From positions 5,352,924 through 5,416,923 of the forward strand of contig OZ020616.1 in assembly GCA_963971575.1 (NCBI GenBank): DNA of 64,000 bases. Direction: 5' to 3'. The notes beneath the pieces are model-generated. The model was not told the origin of the DNA. It ran no database searches and saw only the letters and a program-made list of their open reading frames with translations. Numbering within the stretch: the first letter of the stretch is position 1; every line of letters starts with the position of its first letter. This DNA comes from Liopterus haemorrhoidalis. Taxonomy: Eukaryota; Arthropoda; Insecta; Coleoptera; Dytiscidae. Shown piece by piece: positions 55,099 to 64,000 of this stretch. Made by a program: the position numbers and the translations under genes.

Positions 55099-56135
55099 AA
55101 AAAAAGTTATTCCATAGTTTGATTGTGGATTAAGGGGGCCCCCTTTCACCCTGGACTGCTGTCACTCTGTCTGTACGTTAAAAATTATAGCCAAACAACT
55201 TGACCTAGAGAATTGAATTTTGATACTTTAACAACAGCGGGCCGCGTTTCGGGGCACACGTTGAACCCCCCCCCCTCGCTCCGGCCTTGCTCGTATTACT
55301 TTTCTTACTCTATTTCGACACTACTACTATCAAAACGATGACAGTACTTATTCGATTAAAACGCAGGACTAAAAAAATCTCCCAAGTTTCGATGAGGTTC
55401 TTTCACACCTAACTAATATTGTACCTTGCTTTTTCTTTTCTAAAGCCGTTAAAAAGGAAAATTATTGCGTAAAAAACTTTGCTCAGCTGCACTTAGGTTA
55501 CCCTCTAGCTCTAGAGTATAAACTAGTTATACTTGTTTCTTTTTTATTTCATACTTGAATTGAAATTAAAATTAAATATGCGAGTAATTAACATCATTCA
55601 TAATAAAATCATTTATACCTTATAACCTGTTACTTGATTCCATTATTACATTTGAAAATATTTTTCACAATCCAATAAACATTCCATTTTCATGGGTATT
55701 GAAAAGTGATTTGCTTATTTCCAATCTCACGTTTGTTTTAAGAATGTGAAAGGAAATATAATGCATCTGTTATTTATGTTTGGTCAAATTATATACTATA
55801 CATTTTTATAAAAGAAGTAATCACATAAGAATTATTGAATCAATGGTGTATTGTGTAATTATTAATTTCAGTAAGTTTATCAAAAGGTTATTTAAAAAAG
55901 AAAATTTGTATGCTTGAGAAAATAGCTACGTAACTAATTATATCCACAACACATGAATTTTCTCTGTTGCTTTGTTCAATCACATCTTTCCAAGTATCTT
56001 AGATAGGAATAGTTCTCAAGTTTTTTCTTGGCGTACCCCCTGGCCTATCAGCTAATTCTTAATTACCCCTTAAATTTATAACATGGTATAATAATTCAAA
56101 AATTAGTAAAATTATAAACTTTATTATGGATACAC
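55099..56135. other. mostly featureless; Rep1-like and hAT-like scraps
   Basis: 55155-55215 resembles the Rep1 'attatagccaaacaac' block. 56010-56060 ('gttctcaagttttttcttgg', GCGTACCCCC) resembles a hAT end. No gene is supported. Confidence 0.4.
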
Positions 56136-56139
56136 ATTA

Positions 56140-57400
56140 TAATACTCGAGAAGGTTTTCGATTTTTTACGATTTTAGTAAAGACCTAACTCAACAACAAT
56201 GCATAGATTCACTTCGTTCAACTTTTGGTAATGAAGCACCATCAGAAAATACTGTTTATAATTGGTTTGCAGAATTTTGTCATGGTCGTGCGTCCGTCAG
56301 TGACGAATCTCGCGAAGCTCGACCACAATCGGTTGTGATTCAAAAAAACTTCGATGCTGTACGCAAAATGATTGAAGAAGATCGGCATGTGACTTATCGC
56401 GAGATAGAGGCATCCTTCGGCATATCACAGACTGCAATACATTTGATTTTGCATGAACATTTAGCTGTGAAAAAGATCTGTTCGCGATGGATTCCGCATA
56501 ATTTGATCGTAGCTCAAAAAAGGCTAGTGTTGATTGCTGTAAGGGAATGCTAAAAATTCAACTTAGGCACTGCAAATCCGTATACAACTTCATTACAGGT
56601 GACGAAACTTGGATTTATTTTCATGAGCCGGAAGCCAAGCAACACTCCACTGTGTGGGTCCAAATCCCACAAAAGTTGTTCGTTCATGAAGCACTTCCAA
56701 GAAAATGATCGCTTGTTTTTCTCGGTTGTACTGGATATGTCGCAACCATTTCTTTAGAGTAGCGGTTCCCAACCTGTGCTCCGCGTGCACTTCTCAGGGG
56801 CTCTGCAACCGTTCCAGGAAATAAAATAAATTAAAATTGAATAAAATCAAAAGAATTAGAAATTAAAAACATAATCAATATAAGAAAACTGGAAATTACA
56901 TTCTGAAAGAAAATTGGCCAAGTTGTATGTATGGATTTCCGAGTGATTTTTGACTCTAGCCGGTTTATGACTCTATGACTAGCTTAAATGTGATCGGCGA
57001 GATACATTTTTGTTTGAATAATCGGCGAGTATTTTAATTATTTGCTTCATTTTATAAAAATCTGTCTATCCATCAATATGTGAGCTGTGAAAGAGAAAAG
57101 TGAACTTATATTAACTAAAAAATCTACCGCAAGTAAAAAAGGTTGGGAACCACTAGTTTAGAGGATCGGAGACCAGTTAATGCTGGATAGTATACAACAA
57201 TTTGTTTGCCAGAAGTCTTGGACAATCATGAAAAACAACCAAAAACGTCACATCATTCTTCATCATTACAATACAAGCTCCCAAACAGCACGTCAAACAA
57301 TTGATTATTTGAAGGGGAAAAACATCGAATTAATGTTTCATTACCCGTATTCACCTGATTTATTTTCTTTGATCTCAAATCTTCTATTGTGAAGCCGAGA
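56140..57400 (+). pseudogene. mariner transposase split by hAT MITE
   Basis: DLTQQQCIDSLRSTFGNEAP, SENTVYNWFAEFCHGRASV, VTYREIEASFGISQTAIHLI, HEHLAVKKICSRWIPHNL (two HTH regions), then after frameshifts TGDETWIYFHEPEAKQHSTV with the first catalytic aspartate intact. Coding is interrupted at 56760-57155 by a hAT MITE and resumes with 'YTTIC'-type sequence and NQKRHIILHHYNTSSQTARQ, where the second catalytic aspartate (HDN) has become tyrosine (HYN). YPYSPDLFSLISN follows, in which the third aspartate is lost. The ends and the C-terminus are not found. The same subfamily recurs at 62340-62995. Confidence 0.9.
56760..57155. mobile_element. hAT MITE inside mariner
   Basis: 396 bp with inverted ends TAGCGGTTCCCAACCT / TAGTGGTTCCCAACCT and an 8-bp TSD CTTTAGAG / GTTTAGAG (56752-56759, 57156-57163; one mismatch). 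Non-coding. Confidence 0.92.
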
Positions 57401-57974
57401 ATTTATTAAACAGCCATTGTAAGAAAAATAATGTAACATTTGCTATTTTTTAAAGTTTCTATTTGGTAGTAAAGTGTTAAATTCAAATTTTACACGATTT
57501 TTGGTGTTGAGAACCAAATATCCCAGTCTTCACATTGAACAACAGTGAAATTTCTAACCCCGGTCCTGTTTGTAAGAACAATCCTCTTACACCTTTACAT
57601 TTATGGAAAACAACCTCCAATCCCATACTTTATAGTTAATAAACGGTCCACATAAATAGCTGAGCAGATTATGGTTTGGCCACTCGTTGTACTTAGTGCC
57701 AGTAGCTCTTCTTTATCTTGATAACAATCAGAAGTTGCTGAAAGCTACGCTAATACCTCGTTGAAAGATGGCAGCAAATGTCGATATGAACGACCATACT
57801 GATAATTAAATAAAAATGTAAATGGTACAATTGAAATATGCGATTCTATCTAAAGGTTTTTAGATGTAATTGGATTTTGTATTTTATTGCTTTGAGATGG
57901 ATGTGTCAAACAGTAGATGTAGTATTTTATTACTAGAAATCTTTTAAAAATATAAAACGTGAACAACATAACAC
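57401..57974. other. no recognisable feature
   Basis: AT-rich. Nothing supportable. Confidence 0.45.
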
Positions 57975-58189
57975 TTTTCACACAGGGCCGCCCCTAGCAT
58001 TTGCGGGGCCTAGGGCAAAACTGGAGTTGCGGGGCCCCATCCATATATATATATATATATATATTGAATAACGATATTTTCTTTAATATTATTAATTATT
58101 AACAAAGTACACATACTTATGTATATTCAATAAAAACATAATTTTTTTCCAACTATTTATAAAACTTGGAATAATATTTTTAATGTATT

Positions 58190-58480
58190 TTATTATTTTA
58201 CTAGTGGACCCATTGCCAACTGTGTTGGCAAACAAATCATTACCTTAATGTGGAACTTACTCGACACCTCAGACTTCTTTCTCTATCCATATGCCTAACT
58301 TCATCCAATTCAACTTGAATCAACTCTTCGCGTATTATTAAAAACTGGACAAGTAATGAGTATTATTCCGAATTATTTATTCATTAACTTTTTAAGATGG
58401 GAAAACGATTCATTTTCACTCAGTGCATTATATTTATAATGTTAAAACTAAAAATGATTTGAGACGTTAAATTTAAAATA
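58190..58480 (+). repeat. dispersed repeat shared with 18409-18685
   Basis: TTGCCAACTGTGTTGGCAAA, 'aatgtggaacttactcgaca' and 'aaaatgatttgagacgtta' are the reverse complement of the 18.4-18.7-kb segment. Present inside the hAT element. Confidence 0.65.
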
Positions 58481-59040
58481 TATTTATTAAAATTAATTTT
58501 CCATTTTCTTATATAATATAAAAATACGCATACGGAAAAAACGCACACAGATTAATACGCACACGGAAAAAAGCACACATGAAAAAATACACACACGGAA
58601 TAAAGCGTACTTACACTATATCTCAAATCAGTTTGAAATAAATCGTGAGAAACTATTGCACAGTAAAATTTAATTGTTTGCCCGCTTTAATATATTGCGT
58701 TCACATTTGGGGGTAGATTTACAATATCCCACTGAACACTGCGCATGCATCACACACACGTCATTTGTTCAATATACAGAGATTCTAAACAGGTGGGACT
58801 GTGCAGAACTTTTAAAACACAATTTATTTTTAGGTGGTTTATAAAAAAATAAAAATAAACATTTATCAACCATAACCTAAGATAGTCCTTTTAAGGTGAA
58901 TCTAACTTAAACTAAAAGGTAAATGATGTTTGGTAAATTGTTTTAGAGCCACTGATACCTCTTTAGTGTAGTCGTTGTGTTGCCATCTGTATAGAGTTTG
59001 CAGTGGGATATTGTAAATCTTGTCCTAGAAATCGTAGAAA

Positions 59041-59193
59041 CAGGGCCGGCTAAGAGGTCGGGACTTCGGAGATTTTTCCCGAGGCCCCGCGCTTAAAGGG
59101 GGATATTTTTAACAATTATTAGTAGCTAGGGCAAGTTTTTGACACCAAATGCATTATTTTCCCACGGCCCCGCAAAACCTACAGCCGGCATTG
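59041..59193. mobile_element. hAT MITE nested in hAT element
   Basis: 153 bp, CAGGGCCGGCTAAGAGGTCG ... ACAGCCGGCATTG, flanked by CGTAGAAA / TGTAGAAA (59033-59040, 59194-59201; 7 of 8). The left end resembles the hAT remnant at 40853 (CAGGGCCGGCCAGAGG). Confidence 0.8.
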
Positions 59194-59689
59194 TGTAGAA
59201 ATAAAAAAATAATGAAGCATTCAAAAAATAATAATTAAGAAATAGAAGTCACATTTTTCTTACTTACTTTCATCAAAACCAAATATTTTTTTAAATAATT
59301 ATTTTTCTGCTAATAATAATTTTAATCAAAAATGTCGAATATCCCGGAAGGATAAGTTTTCTGTGTTTTGTTTCGTAAAAAAACCGATCCGTGTATTTCG
59401 CAACTAAATTAATAATTGTGAAGTGATTTTTTAATGAAAAACACAACTGTCATTTTTACTAATTTATTGTCAACACTCAAAACAAAAATTCACAGCACAC
59501 TACTGTCCAATACATAAATTAATACTACTATATAATAAGAACCTCGCTTCAATTGTTTTAGATATCCACGCACCCAGACAGCCAGGGACACAGATTGGGG
59601 TATTATATTATAGATTACTTGACGATCGAAGCGTGGGGCCTGGGGCAGGTGCCCCACTTGCCCCCGCCTAGGGGCGGCCCTGCTTCCAC

Positions 59690-60599
59690 ACATAGCACAA
59701 ACACACGCGAACTACGCGCTTTATGCAATTCTTAGTAAGTGGAGAGATGAAATGGCGACTTAATATGATGCAGCTCGCATTAACAAATTTATTGCCGTTG
59801 AGTTTGATTCGCTATTTCATTTACATTTTATAGCGATTTTGGTAATTCGATTTTGCTTATCCTGAAGATTTTGAAGGTGGATCTTATCGAAGAGAAACAC
59901 AAGGACTTTTGGCCTTTTTGGATTTTTGCCATAAACACATTCTACAAATTCCCTCCCATAGGGTCCCGCACTTAAGTGTGTCCCGCTCTAAAAATAAACA
60001 ATCAGCTGTGGCCACCACAGGACCGACCACAATCACAAAGTATTGTTTAATTTATGCTGCTTTATCAAAAAATGTCTCAAAAAAAGTTGTTAGTTATTGA
60101 TTTTATAGTAACGTGTTTTAAATAATTTTTTTTTCGAAATGTACAATGAAAAATCCTTGATTTGTTTTAACATGTTTAGACCTGAAAAATTTGGATCTTA
60201 CTACGTACACGTTAACGTATCAAACTAAATTTTTAAACAGGTGTGAACTACATGTAAAATCCGTAACAGTTTGTAAAAATTACCTTTAGCATTTCTGCCA
60301 CCTGTAATTACATTCACAAAGTGTTGCCACACAAACTGTATCAAATTATATGGATCGGTCAGTTCGAATATTGATTTAAAATGGCGAACACGAATACCGA
60401 ACTCATTCTTATGCTAACAACGCATCTTAACATGTATACTTTAATAAGAATTATAATGAGAAACTCGTATGAAAATGTTCAAATTGTGAGAAATTTTAGG
60501 GTATGATATTGAACGTGTAATTATATTACTCGAAATTTGAACTCGTTATTACTGAGTTACCATAACAGATGAAATAATGCTCCGACTGATCGGGCACAT
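59690..60599. other. no gene; a Rep5 scrap
   Basis: CAGCTGTGGCCACCACAGGA at 60003 begins a short Rep5 fragment running to about 60145 ('aagttgttagttattgattt'). The rest is featureless. Confidence 0.45.
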
Positions 60600-60817
60600 A
60601 ATATATAAAACGTTAAGTTGAGTTCACAGCTCTTAAATTAGTCGATTATAGCTATGACTTGTGCACTGTTGACTGTCACTACAAATTTGTCATATGGTAG
60701 CGCGAGCGACTGTTCATTGCTCTAAATTTAGTGCATTATGCTTTTTCGATTGTAGTTAGTGAGTTGTTTTAATGAGACAGACATATAAACACACATTAAC
60801 TATCTCACTTTACATAA

Positions 60818-61726
60818 ATCTTGACGGAATCGCTGAGCGCTCTAAACAGTATCCAAGATCCAGATCCAGTGCATCCTCTTGTTCTTAAGATCCGGTTGCT
60901 ACTCTACAATGCTCAGAATGAGAGGTGTAGAGCTCTTTTGCATACCGGGACATATTGGTATTAAAGGCAACGAAGTGGTTGATGAAGCTGCAAAAGCCGT
61001 CTCCCACAGATCTATGATTGATGTGAGTTTCATATTTCCAGATGACGCAAAGAGTCATCTGAAACATCTGGTTTTAGCCAGGTGGCAGCATGAGTGGAGC
61101 AGTATACAGAATGTCAAGTTGAGACAGATTATGGGAGACGTTAAACCATGGAGTTCTTCTTGCAGGATTAACCGCAGGGAGGAAACCGCCATCACACGCC
61201 TCTGTATAGGCCACTGTCGGTGGACCCATGGACACCTCCTTCGAGATGATAAGTCCCCTATCTGTGAGACGTGAAACACAGATTTGTCTGTGTTACATAT
61301 TTTAACTGAATGTGTACAGTTCGAGGATGTCAGGGAGAGGTTAGGCCTGTGCTGTGACCTGTCAGTTGCTTTAGGTGGCGACAGAGTACTCATGGACAGG
61401 CTGATACTCTTCATAAGAGAATCGAACTTACTGTTTTATTTTTGAAGTCTTGCACCTTATTTTAATGTGTACTATTTATAGACTGTGATATTCGATGGTA
61501 ATTGGTTCCTTTATAGCCCCTTACCATCACCCTGCGTCTGTTCATTTTTTCGAATAGACTTTTTATATTATTTATTTGTATTTGTCCATGCAAGATTTCT
61601 TTTATTGAGTATGCGTAATTTTAATGATTCTATTTATTTATTTATTTATCGTCTAATTTATGGGCTGCGTTAGGCGCAAATAGCCTTCGTTGCTGTGCGC
61701 CAAAATTTTTAACTAATTAACTAACA
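60818..61726 (+). mobile_element. 5'-truncated LINE with 12-bp TSD
   Basis: Flanked by CACTTTACATAA (60806-60817, 61727-61738). Carries the RNase H and C-terminal region of ORF2, then a 3' UTR ending GCTGTGCGCCAAAATTTTTA and ACTAATTAACTAAC, the (TAAC)-type 3' end of many insect I-group LINEs. Confidence 0.9.
60830..61445 (+). pseudogene. LINE RNase H/C-terminal region
   Basis: ESLSALNSIQDPDPVHPLVL, then a 1-nt shift near 60918 and RGVELFCIPGHIGIKGNEVV with DEAAKAV (RNase H end, last catalytic D), RWQHEWSSIQNVKLRQIMGD, TRLCIGHCRWTHGHLLRDDK, SPICET, a stop where the next Cys codon should be, LSVLHILTECVQFEDVRERL and the end ESNLLFYF. The Cys/His pattern C-x2-(C)...H-x4-C is the LINE C-terminal knuckle. 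One frameshift and one TGA make it inactive. Confidence 0.88.
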
Positions 61727-61814
61727 CACTTTACATAACCTAAAAAATACAGTTACACATATTTCAACAAGCTTCGGAATCCGTGAAATGAAAAAGAATT
61801 GCTGTAGTTGCGGT

Positions 61815-62059
61815 CAGTGGCGCACCCAGGGAGGGGGCCCGGGGGCCCGGGCCTCCCCTATGAAGGAAGGAAATAAAAATAAAAACACAAACACACTAGA
61901 AAATTTAAAAAATAGAGATGAGTACTTTTTTTTTAGGTCGTCATTTGTATTTTAGAAGTGAAGACCTTTTTTTTAGGTCATCACATTATATATTCATAAT
62001 TTAAATAATTTTTTCCTCCGCCCCCTCCCCCCCAACAAAAATCTCTGGGTGCGCCACTG
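61815..62059. mobile_element. hAT MITE with perfect TSD
   Basis: 245 bp with inverted ends CAGTGGCGCACCCAGGGA / CAGTGGCGCACCCAGAGA and 8-bp TSD GTTGCGGT (61807-61814, 62060-62067). The interior has GAAGACCTTTTTTTTAGGTC-type blocks, like 46085-46358. Confidence 0.95.
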
Positions 62060-62339
62060 GTTGCGGTTATAATTGTGTTATTAAAATTTAGTAAGAAATA
62101 CCGATCTCGCAGATGGCGGGTTCGTGAAAAGTCACAAATGCTTTTTTTCCATTGTAGTTGGCTTGAAAAAACATAGATGTCACAATATTCGTTACGCAAT
62201 AATTTTCAGAGCTGTAAACGCTTTTGTTAAGCGTTAAAACTATCGTCTTATTTTATACACAATGTATAGTTTGTAGTAGAGTATCGGGAAATCCGCATTT
62301 TTTGAAAACCGCAGTTTTCGGTTTTTAAAAATCAAAAAC

Positions 62340-62995
62340 CGCGGTTTCAAAGCTTTTTTTTGTGCTTCGGTCAAATTACGCGGAATCCATCGGGAACAGA
62401 TCTTTTTCACAGCTAAATGTTCATGCAAAATCAAATGTATTTTAGTCTGCGATATGCCAAAGGATCAAGGGCGCACATAGATTTTTTGCTGGGGGAGGGG
62501 GGTCCAATTATACATATTTTTTATAAACACAGGGCAAAATTTCAATTTCAAGTGAAGAGCAAAAAAAAGGTCCTCCTTTCTAAATTTTAAGTGAAGAGCA
62601 AAAAAAAAGGTCCTCACTCCTAAATTTTAAGTGAAGAGCAAAAAAAAAGTTCTTACTTCTCACAGTACGGGGGGGGGGGGGTCCGGACCCCTTGGTCCTA
62701 CCCTTGTGTGCGCCCCTGCAAAGGATGCCTCTATCTCACGGTAAGTCACATGCCGATCTTCTTCAATGGTATACAACAATTTGTTTGCCAGATGTCATGG
62801 ACAAAATCAGGAAAAACAATCAAGAACGCCGCATCATTCTTCATCAGGACCAACTTCAGAGTGAAAAAAATGTTTGAGAATTGATTTGAACGCATGCAAA
62901 AGTGTGTAAATCTTAAAGCCGAATATTTTGAAAAGCAATAAAGTAGTTTGTTTTTGTTTTCTTTCTTGATTTTGCAAAAACTTAAAAGGTAGCCC
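62340..62995. pseudogene. mariner relic, two halves in opposite orientation
   Basis: The minus strand (62757-62727, then 62457-62345) gives DRHVTYREIEASF, ISQTKIHLILHEHLAVKKIC and SRWIPRNLTEAQKKA, the HTH half. The plus strand (62762-62930) gives EWYTTICLPDVMDKIRKN, NQERRIILHQDQ and the C-terminus RMQKCVNLKAEYFEKQ, followed by a 3' tail ending GGTAGCCCTCG. The catalytic centre is missing. The hAT MITE 62466-62718 lies in the minus-strand half. Same subfamily as 56140-57400. Confidence 0.85.
62466..62718. mobile_element. hAT MITE inside mariner
   Basis: 253 bp with ends CAAGGGCGCACATA / CAGGGGCGCACACA and perfect 8-bp TSD CAAAGGAT (62458-62465, 62719-62726). Contains three repeats of 'aagtgaagagcaaaaaaaag' and a G12 tract. 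Confidence 0.95.
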
Positions 62996-62999
62996 TCGT

Positions 63000-64000
63000 A
63001 TTTCCTGGACTATTAGAGCTATTGACGTAGTTGTGATGTTTTAGATGACGTAAATACCTTTTTAGGTGACTCGGCTATATCGAGAATCAAAAAGAGATTC
63101 TACTTTGCGAAGTTGTGTTAATTTTTCCACATTCTCATGCATTTCGTGTCGTTTGTAGATGTTATTTTAATTTAAAACTGTTGTCTTAGTCATTAAACAA
63201 AGTAAAAACACAGAAACAAACAATACACAACTAGAAAATAAGCGTAAGTCCAAGGTCAAGTAATAAGTAGGCATGTCAAATAGGGTAAAATTATCTATTT
63301 AACATTTCCCCAATTATAATACTAATTAGTGCGAGTAACAAGTCGAATAGTGGTGTGGAACAATAAGAGATAAGTCTGATAATTAAAACTAATTCAAGTT
63401 AGTGGCGAAGTTAGTCTCACGTATATCTGATTCAATTCTCATTCATAGGTAGTCAGTGTGTCGAGAGCGCTTTCTGAGATGCAGATACTAACACCAACAA
63501 AACAACTTCACACCGTTGTTCAAATTATTAGCTACTGGAATATTTTAGTTTAATTTGCAACATTTACATACGAAACGCATGTGTTAATGAAATATGGTAA
63601 CAAGCTGCATGAATATACTCGTTCTAATTTTAAAATAATGTAAAACTATTTATGCCAATAATAATCATCTTCGATTTTAGAAGTGCAAGGTGCAGACAAT
63701 AATTCGCGCACGAACACGGATAAAAAAAGGTGTACTAGCATATGCTTTTCAAATTTTCTATCCGTTTCGGATTTCGGTCTTCATCTTCATCAGTTCAAAA
63801 ATGTCCCGCTGAAATCTCACCGAGCTGTAGTTTTTACTACCGTACTACTACTATATATTTGACACGAACCTTCCACACCGAACAGTAAAGTTTTAGGTCT
63901 ACAACTTCCACGGTGACCTAATTCGGATTAGGAATGGTGATAAATTTATGATTTTATTTTTCTTATGAGGATGAGATGAAAAGGACGAATAAAAATATCC
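63000..64000. other. no recognisable gene
   Basis: AT-rich to average. Short frames only; nothing supportable. Confidence 0.45.

Larger units (their letters stand above)
57983..59682. mobile_element. 1.7-kb hAT non-autonomous element
   Basis: Inverted ends CAGGGCCGCCCCTAG with G/C-rich sub-terminal GGGGCC blocks on both sides. The 8-bp flanks TTTTCACA and CTTCCACA match at 6 of 8 positions, which suggests an old TSD. The interior is AT-rich, contains the dispersed repeat shared with 18409-18685 (at about 58190-58480) and a nested hAT MITE (59041-59193), and has no transposase frame. Confidence 0.8.
60600..62250 (+). repeat. Rep2 copy carrying a LINE and a hAT insertion
   Basis: Outer parts match Rep2: 'gtgagttgttttaatgagac' at 60763 and 'gatgtcacaatattcgttac' with 'gagctgtaaacgc' near 62175-62225. 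It is split by the LINE 60818-61726 and the hAT MITE 61815-62059, and is more diverged than the 39-kb copy. Confidence 0.65.

Noticed and set aside
61055..61414. 119-codon minus-strand open frame
   Set aside because: Antisense to the LINE RNase H/C-terminal coding region, which has clear family motifs on the plus strand.

Overview
This window is from a eukaryotic nuclear genome, most likely an insect. The evidence is strong AT-richness, four identical eukaryotic tRNA-Val genes with Pol III terminators, tRNA-derived SINEs, 5'-truncated LINEs with target-site duplications (TSDs), and many insect-type mariner, hAT, PIF/Harbinger and THAP-bearing transposons. A sap-sucking hemipteran would fit, but the sequence alone does not fix the order. 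There is no operon, CRISPR array or prokaryotic gene. No complete multi-exon host gene was recognised. The best host-type signals are the tRNA-Val cluster (20.9 and 25.2-26.2 kb) and two minus-strand exons at 32.07-32.54 kb that encode a cysteine-rich CXC-like motif and an acidic tail.

Layout. 0-9.3 kb: mariner relic, a roughly 1-kb dispersed repeat (Rep1), a 606-bp hAT element, repeats Rep2 and Rep3, a LINE reverse-transcriptase relic and an internally deleted mariner. 9.4-14.5 kb: an insertion visible by comparison with an empty paralogue, a second deleted mariner, a 1.55-kb Tc1-like element whose interior is one giant palindrome, and a TA-flanked MITE. 15-19 kb: a SINE, a 983-bp long-TIR transposon with the start of a transposase, a near-perfect palindromic MITE and a 121-bp tandem repeat. 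20-26 kb: tRNA-Val genes, a 1.56-kb PIF/Harbinger-type element and a hAT element. 26.7-31 kb: Rep1 copies and a DD41D (rosa-like) element. 32-37.3 kb: CXC/acidic exons, an RTE-like LINE split by a 1.2-kb element, and a LINE with an intact RNase H frame.

37.8-48.7 kb: more Rep1, one copy split by a 209-bp MITE, then Rep2, a hAT transposase C-terminus, a PIF/Harbinger element interrupting an open frame, a tiny LINE insertion, a SINE and a rearranged mariner. 49.5-50.8 kb: a broken THAP-domain exon between 85-bp direct repeats. 52.9-55.1 kb: a minisatellite split by a repeat insertion. 56-63 kb: nested insertions (hAT in mariner twice; hAT in hAT; LINE and hAT in Rep2) and an inverted mariner.

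The window is dominated by layered, mostly dead mobile DNA. Many insertions can be placed precisely because the TSDs or empty paralogous copies are present, so relative ages can be read directly. Every transposase seen here is broken. The tRNA genes and the 306-codon RNase H frame are the only long features that look intact.
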